Assembly (NCBI GenBank): GCA_022605955.1
Contig: JAKCOZ010000009.1
Coordinates: forward strand, 4,278,001 to 4,342,000
DNA from: Rallus limicola
Taxonomy: Eukaryota; Chordata; Aves; Gruiformes; Rallidae
Direction: 5' to 3'
Length of the DNA stretch: 64,000 nt
This document shows, in pieces, positions 49,849-64,000 of this stretch (position 1 is the stretch's first letter; every line of letters begins with the position of its first letter). The notes under the pieces are model-generated. The model was not told the origin of the DNA. It saw only the letters and a list, made by a program, of their open reading frames with translations, and did no database searches. The position numbers and the translations under genes were made by a program.

Positions 49849-51174
49849 CTGTTTTAATAAAAACACAGCCACAGGAACAAGCGAAGGTGCACGTTGGCGC
49901 AGCTCCGGCAGCGGGTAGAGCTCGAGCAGGGCTTTTGGCGACATGGCACCATGGTCATCAGGCGGTAAGTGAGACCTGGCTCACCTCAGATGGTCCTGCA
50001 GAGAGGTCATGCCGGCCAGAGGGTGCTGTGTCGGTGTCGCCGGTTGGTCCCCGCTGTGTTTTCGGAGGTCAGCAGCGATCCAGCTGGAAGACAGAAGAGA
50101 CACAAGCACTGTGCCAAAGGGAGGTTGGGTCTTGTCAGCGCAGGGGCACCAGGACGGCACAAACCAACTGGGCCAGATGTTCTTCCAGCAGTTGGGTACC
50201 TAGAAAATATTCAGATATACAATGCAGCTCTTGACCAGTTCCCTGACAGCTCAGAGTGCCCCCACCCCACTTCAGTCCTCTGGAGCTGACCACAAGCCCT
50301 GGGCAAAACCATCTGCTTCCACTCAGATGCTGCTGGCAGACAAGGAAGAGGATTGGCACCCACTTCCCCCAGCCTCAGAAAGGAAGCCATGCTTATTGGG
50401 GAGCTGGCTGTTTCCATCCCCCAGCCCACAGTCTGACCCACGAGTGTAACCTGTGGCCTCAGAGAAGGGTGTCTCCTACAGAAGGGAGCAGGAGAACTGG
50501 GGAGGAAGGCCTCATAGCCATCCTTTTCCTCCCACCGCTCTCTCCTTTGACTGGAGGGGCGCTGAGATGACTTCCTCTCCAAAGCCAGAGCCACCGCCAC
50601 ACCACCAGACTGCAGGATCTCCTGGGGAGAATTTGTCCAAGTGAAGCAGGGACAGACCCTTCTGGTCACTTCCAGGAGGTTGTCGAGTAGAAAGGAATGT
50701 CCCAGCACACAATTCCCTCAGTGCTGCCTAGCAGGACAAAACTGGGTGTCACAATTAAGTGCAATTAGCAATAAACTTAAGATGGTAGAACTTTCATTTT
50801 TATGTGAAGAATAAGGAGCTTCTAACTTGAACACAAGGCTATCAGACCTCCCAAAACACAAGCTATCAGAGCTGCCCCAAACCAACTCTGTCACAAGTCT
50901 TCCTCCCAGCTCCTCCTGTCCTGCAGGAAAGGGACAGCGTTTCCTCTGACACAGGGTATGTTCCAGCCACGCCAGGGAAGGGGAGAGCAGGAATCTTCCC
51001 ACCGGTCATTGCCCACTTCCCACACAAGCCCAGCCCCCTGAGTTCAGCTAAATATCCCAGGCTGCCTTCCACAGTGCACTGTCTTCCTCAACTTGCCAAA
51101 GATGCAATCCTCAGTTGAAAAGTTCATTAATTAGGAGCAGAGAAGCGAATCTCACAGCAAGAAGCAGGGAGGGA

Positions 51175-51223
51175 GGGGGAAATTCCCCCACAATTCAGCG
51201 TAATTACAACGCCTCGGGGCGTT
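51175..51223. promoter_or_regulatory. kB palindrome and flanking inverted repeat downstream of IER5
   Basis: GGGGGAAATTCCCCC at 51175-51189 is a perfect 15-bp palindrome containing an optimal NF-kB site (GGGAAATTCCC). It is followed by the homeodomain-type word GTAATTAC (51200-51207) and a second inverted repeat AACGCC-TCGG-GGCGTT (51208-51223). It lies about 700 bp past the distal IER5 polyadenylation signal. The role as an IER5 enhancer is inferred. Confidence 0.45.
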
Positions 51224-51904
51224 CCAGAGTCTCACTGTGAAGCAGAGGCCAAACTTCTCTCCCCACCCCTCAGAGCAGGAACTTTAACCTAGTTAGAGCG
51301 TTACTGATAATGAGGGGAGGTGAGGGGGGGGGGGGGAGGGGGCAGGGGGAAGCACCCTGATATTCATTATTTAAACTAACTTGCAAGTAACAGCAAAGAG
51401 GAGGCACCAAAAACACCTCCAGCAGAGCAGGGACTGGCTGTGAGCACAGCCCCTGTACAGGCAGGAGCCACTCACACGCCCCCAACCCCGACCTTTGAGC
51501 CGACAAAGCCAGAGGCCAACCTTCCGCCACGCCAGGCCTGCTGCACTCAGCTGCTCTCCCGGGATTTAGCAATCACTTTCCACCCACGGAGTGACTTTGC
51601 ACATTAGGGACTTTTCTGAGTAAGCCCTCAAATGCCACAGCAGCTCTGGCACTGGGAAGAGGCTGCAGCTGGAGGAGCAAGCGGGAGTACCTGGAAGATC
51701 CTGGGAGGGACTCCAGCCACTCCAACACAAGTTTCCTTTCTTCCCAGAGGAGCTGGACTCCCAGCCAGCCCAAGGCTCCAGCGAGGCAGGGTGGATCCAG
51801 CCACAGACATGCAGCAACCACACCCTGGCTGCTGCCTGCAGCCCTCCCCTTCCCCCCCCTCCCCCCCTTCCAGCCGAGCAGGGGCACAAACAGGGACTAG
51901 GCTC

Positions 51905-52714
51905 ATACAGCTGAAAATATTTAATACGTGTTGTACACGTAGAATTACATTTTATACAAAAACAAGATACATCAACGGAGAACACTGTACAAAAAAATCC
52001 CTAAGGGAGACCCAAGCCTTTATACAACAAAGGCCGGGAGTTACCAAGCCTAACAAACAGGCTCAAGGACTTTCCGTCTGTAAACTTCGTTTCTCTCAAT
52101 AAACACTTTTTAAAAGCACCGTGTAATAGTCCTGACCTAAACCTTTCCAAAATAGAGGCTTTATTTAATAAACTTAATACTTTCCAAGCTTAAAATATTA
52201 CCCGGTGGGAGCACACCCCCCCACACACACACCCCTTCTCCCCCACCCCCACCCCCCCCCCTCCCGGTGTGGGCAGCAGCCGAGGAAGCCTCCCCCAGGC
52301 GCCGGGGAGGGCGGCGGCCAGGCCGGGAAGGGGAATTCCGGGAGGGCAGGGCCGGGGGCGCTCCTAGGGCGGGTGCCGGCAGGCGGAACCCAGGGGGTGC
52401 CGGCGGCGGCCGGGGAAAGGGGGAAGTGCTGCTGCCGCTGCGGGCCCAAGGTCGTTCCCGTGCGGCGGGGCAGGGCGCCGGGACTCGCCGGCACCCGAAA
52501 CCTTCCCCCCCCCTACAGCTCTCCTCCACCGGCCCCGGAGGTGCGGAAGGAGCAGGGGGAGGAGGATCGGGGCGGGGGGAGGATGTCACCTCTCGGTCCG
52601 GCCGGCCGGCCGTCGGCCAGGCACCCTCCCCGCCCCCCCCCCCCCCCCCCCTTCCCCGCGGCGGAGAGCGAGTCAGGCGGTCAGGCCGGCCGTGCTCCAG
52701 GGGCTGGGGGGGCC
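51905..52714 (-). other. IER5: IER5 3'UTR with two candidate polyadenylation signals
   Basis: Downstream of the IER5 stop the gene strand enters a GC-rich stretch (52200-52700) and then AT-rich sequence. An AATAAA lies at 52160-52165, which would give a 3'UTR of about 550-570 nt. An ATTAAA lies at 51920-51925, which would give about 810 nt. The AT-rich, non-repetitive character of 51905-52160 suggests that it is transcribed 3'UTR and that the distal site is used at least sometimes. No AUUUA pentamer cluster was seen. The exact cleavage sites are inferred. Confidence 0.65.
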
Positions 52715-60021
<7,307 letters not shown>

Positions 60022-60589
60022 TGTCCTGGTTTCAGTCAGGATAGAGTTAACTTCATCTGTAGCAGCGGATGGGATGCTGTGTTTGGGAGTTACAATGAAA
60101 GCAGTGCTGAGAACACCCTGGTGTTTCTAGTTGCAGTCAGACAGTCAAAGCCAGGACAGGTGACCCAGATGGGCCAAAGAGAGTATTCCATGCCAATTAC
60201 GTCCTGCCCAGGATAAAGGGGGGCTGATGGGAGGAAGAAGGGGGGCGGTTCTGGGACGCGAGGGTCTTGGGGGACGGTCGGGTTCCGGGGCAGCTCTGGG
60301 TGGTGCGGCCTGAGCTGTGTGGTTGGGTGAGAAGCTGCATTGTGTATCAATAGTTTCATATTCTTTTGCTCTAAAGTCCTGTTAGCATTGTTATATTTTA
60401 TCTTTCTGTTCTCTTAGTAAACTATCCTTATCCCAACCCACGGGCCTCTTAGTTTCTTGGGTTTGGAGTTATTTGCCCCTTCCTTTTCCCTTCCCTTGTT
60501 CCCCCCCCTTTCCCTCTTCCCCTGCTCTTTTACTTTAAGGAGCAGGCAGCTGCATGGATCTCGGCCCAAGCCGGGGTGAAACCACGACA
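60022..60589 (+). mobile_element. Solo LTR of an avian endogenous retrovirus, copy 2
   Basis: 568 bp from TGTCCTGGTTTCAG to GGTGAAACCACGACA, same family and orientation as the 8773 copy. It differs by roughly 15 substitutions and a few small indels counted by eye, including loss of about 5 bp in the GC-rich centre. The flanks caccc and cacct again look like a 5-bp duplication with one mismatch. No internal retroviral sequence is adjacent. It lies 2 kb upstream of the STX6 island, in the same orientation as STX6. Confidence 0.85.
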
Positions 60590-60681
60590 CACCTACACTT
60601 TTACAAGTATTCAAACCAATCCAGCTTTTCTCCACGAGGTAAAGCCATCTCCTCCATTTTTCATACCAGGCTAACATGAGA

Positions 60682-60717
<36 letters not shown>

Positions 60718-62239
60718 CCACCCCCTCACCCCCCACCCTCCCCCCATGCGTGTACACACATGCTGCAAAAATTTACCTGATAAAAAGTTTGGGTGAGCCT
60801 GGTTCTTTCCTACAGATGGTTGGGATTTTGATGAGTTGGCACTTTTTGGTGCAGAAGTGTCTAATCAGATCCTTCCTGACCAGTTCAGCAGCTGTCTGCT
60901 ATGCCACGCACCGAGCACTCCTCTCCCAGGGAGGAATCGGTTAGCTGAGCACGGTGGAATGTTACCCAAACACTCCCTTGCCACTTCCAAACCAAAAATC
61001 AGAGCCTTGCCACAAGAAACAGCAAAAATTCCCCCCATTCTAATAAAAACCCAGCACCATTGGAGCACCTTTTGTGTGAAAATCTAATTTATTACAGCAG
61101 GTAAATTAATTTCCAGGATTAAGGGCTGTCTTTTTATACCTGGAAAGTTTGCAGCTCCCTCACGTTTTGGTAGTGCTTCTTCCTTATTTTCAGCCCTCAA
61201 ACAGCCCTGCAAAGCTTTACAATTTTTTGCAAATGTGTTAAAAAAAAAACCAACCCCACCATTAGGTGAATAAAGTTCAGATATTTTATTACAGGATTTC
61301 TGAAATTCCTAGCTAGCAACTAAGGACTGTGGAGTTCTGGGGAGTACAAAGCCTTTGGGTGGACAGACCTAACTGCCCTGCTGTAGTGTCAAGCACTCTT
61401 TTTTTTTTTTTTTCCTGGAGGGAATTCTTTGTGCATTTGGCAGGATAACCCCTTCCCATCCCCCCCCCCCCCCCCATACCTGCCAGCGTGGGAAACAAAC
61501 CATCCAAGGTTAAGCAAGGAATGGCCAGCAAGCACAAGCCCTAAAGCTGTCGCCTGTTGCACCACACCTAGCAAGCTGCGGCTTCCCAAGCATGGGGCTG
61601 TGGGGAGCAAGAGGCTGCTTTCTCACCCTGTCAACTGAGGAAACCGGTTTTACATGTGCCACAGCCTTCCAGCCCCACGCTCCTGAGTAAGCCTGGCAGG
61701 ATTGCAAAAGAGATGATGGATCCAGTTTACATGCTGAGGAAGCATCTCTGCAGACTGGGGAGATGGGAGGGGGGTTGTGGCTGCTCCCTCGGTGAACTGG
61801 CGCTGCCTCTGCCAGGGATGCTGGACTGCAGCCACCTTCATAAAGCGCAGGCAGGGACACGCTGTCAAGAGGGCAAAGATTTACAGGATTACTTCTGGAC
61901 AAGCCTCTGCAAAGAAATCATTGCCGGGGTAACGTAGGGATATCCCCACAGAAGGTGCTGCACAGAGGGAGTTCAGCCATGGGGATGCGGCACCACTCTT
62001 TTCCCACCAGCTTTGACAGGCCCAGGGCTGGCCGTGCTTGCAGCAGAGAGGCTACCAACGCGCCCAGAGAGCTGCGGGATGGCAGCAGGGGCACAGGGGT
62101 TGCCCACAGCCGGCTGGCTAAAGGCAGTTCTGGCCCCACAGAAGGGAGGAGGAAGGAAGCGGGGGCCTGTTCGTTCCCGGGGCAGGAAACGGAGCGAGCC
62201 GGCTGTCCCTCCCCCCCCCCCCCCCAAGGTGGGTCCGTG
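60590..62239. other. Upstream flank of STX6, no gene seen
   Basis: Contains the (CA)16 tract, A/T-rich sequence at 61080-61290 with AATAAA-like words on both strands, a T15 run at about 61399 and a C16 run at about 61460. No exon recognised. Confidence 0.55.
60683..60715. repeat. (CA)16 microsatellite
   Basis: An uninterrupted CA run of 33 bp, 94 bp past the end of LTR copy 2. Likely polymorphic. Confidence 0.97.
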
Positions 62240-63150
62240 ACCCTACCGAGCCGCTCCTGCCAGACGCTCTGGCAGGGGCCGCGGCCCAGCGGCCGGCACG
62301 GGGCCTGCCCGCCTCATCGCCCGGCAGCCGGCGAGGAGGAGATACCGCATCTCCGCAGCGGGACGGAGACTGCCCAGGCCTGTGAACCCCCTCAGGAAAA
62401 GGCGCGACAACCCCACTTCCCGCCCGGCAGCGGCCCGCGGGGACACCCACCGTCTCCACCCCCCCCCTCCCTCCCCCGGGTCCTGGCGCGGCTGCTCCCC
62501 TCCCTCAGGCGGCCGCCATGGCGGCCCCGTGCGCAGGCGCGCGGCGCGTAATGGCGAGGGGGCGCGGCGGGGGCGTGGCGGGCGGCGCGCGGCGGCCCAG
62601 GCGCGCGGCGGCGGCGGCAGAGCCATGTCGATGGAGGACCCCTTCTTCGTGGTGAAGGGGTGAGCGCCGCCCCGCAGAGACTGCCCGGGGGCTGGGGCGG
62701 GAAGGGGGCAGCACACATACCGGGGAGGGGCCCGGGAGAGGAGGGGGATGGATAGGCACGGCCGCCGCCCCGCAGCGGGGAAGGCCCGGCGGGGTGCGCG
62801 GCGCTCCGGGGGTCCCTTGGAAGCGGCCGGGGAGGGGGAAGATGGCGCCTTCGCCTGCCCCCTGTGCGGATGGGGAAAAGGGGGTCCGGAGCGGCCGCCG
62901 GCGCAGCGCAGGTCCCGCCGGGGTGTGTGTCCCCCGCGGAAGGCCGCGGGGCCGGACAGGTGCCGTGCCTTGCCTGGGCCTCCCCGCACAGAGCGGGCGG
63001 GTTTGGTGGTCACACCCCGCGGGTAGAGCGGCGGGCGGGGAAGCGGGAGGTGCGGCGCTGCCGCCTTGGCCGCAGGTGCGGCTCCCGGCGCGCCGGCCCA
63101 GCTCCGGGACAGCCAGCCCGGATGTCCCCCGCCATCGGAGGGAGGCGGAG
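62240..63150 (+). promoter_or_regulatory. STX6: STX6 CpG-island promoter (TATA-less)
   Basis: A dense CpG block surrounds the STX6 start. There is no TATA box upstream of the ATG. A near-consensus NRF1 site, TGCGCAGGCGC, lies at 62530-62540. A YY1-type word, GCCGCCATGGCGGCC, lies just before it at about 62512-62526. GC boxes (GGGGGCGTGGCG) lie at about 62570-62582, and another YY1-like AAGATGGCG lies about 210 bp inside intron 1 (about 62839). These are typical of a dispersed-start housekeeping promoter. The transcription start is probably within 62520-62610 but cannot be fixed. Confidence 0.8.
62625..62659 (+). CDS. STX6: STX6, syntaxin-6, first coding exon (partial; gene continues past the window)
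   Basis: The exon encodes MSMEDPFFVVK plus the first two bases of a Gly codon, then a splice donor GGTGAGCG with GT at 62660-62661. This matches the start of vertebrate syntaxin-6 (MSMEDPFFVVKGEVQ) exactly, with the next exon completing GGN and continuing EVQ. The ATG sits in AGCCATGTCG. Family knowledge: syntaxin-6 is a tail-anchored Qc-SNARE of the trans-Golgi network and endosomes with an N-terminal three-helix domain and a SNARE motif near the C-terminus. It pairs with partners such as VTI1A, syntaxin-16 and VAMP4 in endosome-to-TGN fusion. Only 11 full codons of roughly 255 are here; none of the later exons lies before 64000. The gene is head-to-head with IER5, as in mammals. Confidence 0.93.
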
Positions 63151-64000
63151 GTGGCTTGGGAAGTGTCACACTGCAGTGGCCAGGGCTAGCTGGGGCCGGG
63201 GAGGCTTCCCGGGGATGGGTCAAGGGTTGGCTGGGGCCAGGGCAGCTTCCCTGCGAGGCCAGAGCATCCGGGCGGGGAGGGTGGACAGGAGCAGGGACCA
63301 GGCTGGGGAAGAAGCTGCAGTGTGGACGGTGGCCATGAGAGGATGCCGGCAGAGGAGAGCCTGAACAAAGGCGAATCAAACCCAAGGTGATCGAGGCCGG
63401 AGGAAAGGGAAAATGTCGTTAAGACACATCTGGCTCAAAAAACCACCCCGGGGCCAGCTTCATCTGTGGGCAGGTCGCCTTCTCCGCGTCACCATGAAAC
63501 AGCACTCGGGAGCAGCGGCAGTGGGGGAGCGGTGGGAAAGCCAGGCGAGCGCAGGAGCTGTAGGAAAGGGGTGCTGGCACAGCCAGGGAAAGTGAAGCAC
63601 TCTGCCGGGTTGAAACTGGTGCTAAGAGGGGAAAAAACACCACGGATCGCTGTGGGTGGGGAACCACACATCCTGTCAGACTTTCCAGAGGTTCCCATGC
63701 CGTGCAGGGAGGGGACAGGGGATGTGCTGCCGCTCCCAGTGTTAATTATTACCCAGCAGGTCGATGTGGAAGGGGCTGGTTGTGGTGGAGCCACCGGTGT
63801 TGCATTTAGTTTGCTTTCCTGGTGTTTCTAACTCTTCCCATTGAAGGACATCCATGTCTGCTTTAAATTCCTGCTGGTGGGTACTTCTTCAAGTGTGCTC
63901 AGATGGAAAAAAAAACCAACCCCAACAAAACAACCCAAAACTTCTGCTAGCAAGTAGCAGAGGGAACAGAGCTTGCCAGATCCTCTGTGCAGGCTGCTGA
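62660..64000 (+). other. STX6: STX6 intron 1, 5' part
   Basis: The intron opens with GTGAGCG. Its first 500 bases are GC-rich island sequence. From 63150 a short imperfect repeat, CTGGGGCCRGGGMRGCTTCCC, occurs twice (63190-63210 and 63231-63251). No exon-like sequence matching syntaxin-6 residue 13 onward is visible before the window ends. Confidence 0.75.

Larger units (their letters stand above)
40746..51904. other. Intergenic DNA 3' of IER5, no gene seen
   Basis: No CR1, LTR or exon recognised over 11 kb, in contrast with the CR1-dense 24-40.5 kb. Several AT-rich non-repetitive islands could be IER5 enhancers: 41090-41240 (ACTAAATATTTACA), 46670-46800, 49360-49430 and 50735-50830 (TCACAATTAAGTGCAATTAG). 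The absence of transposons here fits a region under regulatory constraint, but this is inference. Confidence 0.5.

Noticed and set aside
1..52000. CACNA1E coding exons
   Set aside because: I looked for the conserved N-terminal and transmembrane strings of this calcium-channel family on the minus strand and found none; the gene is expected to the left of the window.
62243..63385. 380-codon minus-strand ORF across the STX6 promoter
   Set aside because: GC-island artefact, antisense to a confidently identified STX6 exon, with Pro/Arg/Ala-rich composition only.

Overview
The window is nuclear DNA from a bird, probably a neognath/neoavian. The evidence is more than ten CR1 retrotransposon tails, two solo LTRs of an avian endogenous retrovirus, CpG-island promoters, and two vertebrate genes recognisable by protein: IER5 and the first exon of STX6. 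There are no operons or prokaryotic features. Almost all of the many short open frames are chance frames in GC-rich or repeat DNA. Species cannot be named from the sequence.

Layout. 1-52 kb is intergenic DNA with no recognisable protein-coding exon. It holds a strong CpG island at 20.4-21.1 kb, with a polypurine tract beside it and a good minus-strand splice donor at its edge. It also holds a cluster of CR1 insertions between 24 and 40.5 kb (two of them, at 27.3 and 33.7 kb, nearly identical), a young solo LTR at 8.8-9.3 kb, several minisatellites, and three copies of a repeat I cannot classify (21.7, 26.3 and 26.5 kb). 51.9-53.8 kb is the complete single-exon immediate-early gene IER5 on the minus strand, with TATA and CCAAT promoter boxes inside a CpG island. 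53.9-62.2 kb is the short head-to-head gap between IER5 and STX6, with a second copy of the same LTR at 60.0-60.6 kb. 62.2-64 kb is the CpG-island promoter, first coding exon and start of intron 1 of STX6 on the plus strand.

Synteny. In mammals the order STX6 - MR1 - IER5 - CACNA1E is known (human 1q25.3). Here STX6 and IER5 keep their head-to-head orientation with only about 9 kb between start codons and no MR1-like sequence, as expected for birds. By the same synteny CACNA1E should lie beyond the left edge on the minus strand. The 20.4 kb CpG island could therefore be a distal CACNA1E promoter or a lncRNA promoter; this is inference.

How the parts work together. IER5 encodes a stress- and growth-factor-induced nuclear regulator, and its flanks contain plausible stress-response sites (a perfect kB palindrome 0.7 kb past its 3' end, and an AP-1 triplet at 18.7 kb). 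STX6 encodes a trans-Golgi/endosome SNARE and has a TATA-less, NRF1/YY1-type housekeeping promoter. The two promoters are of contrasting classes. No new biological system is evident; the most interesting items are the unclassified repeat, the orphan CpG island and the direct LTR pair bracketing IER5.
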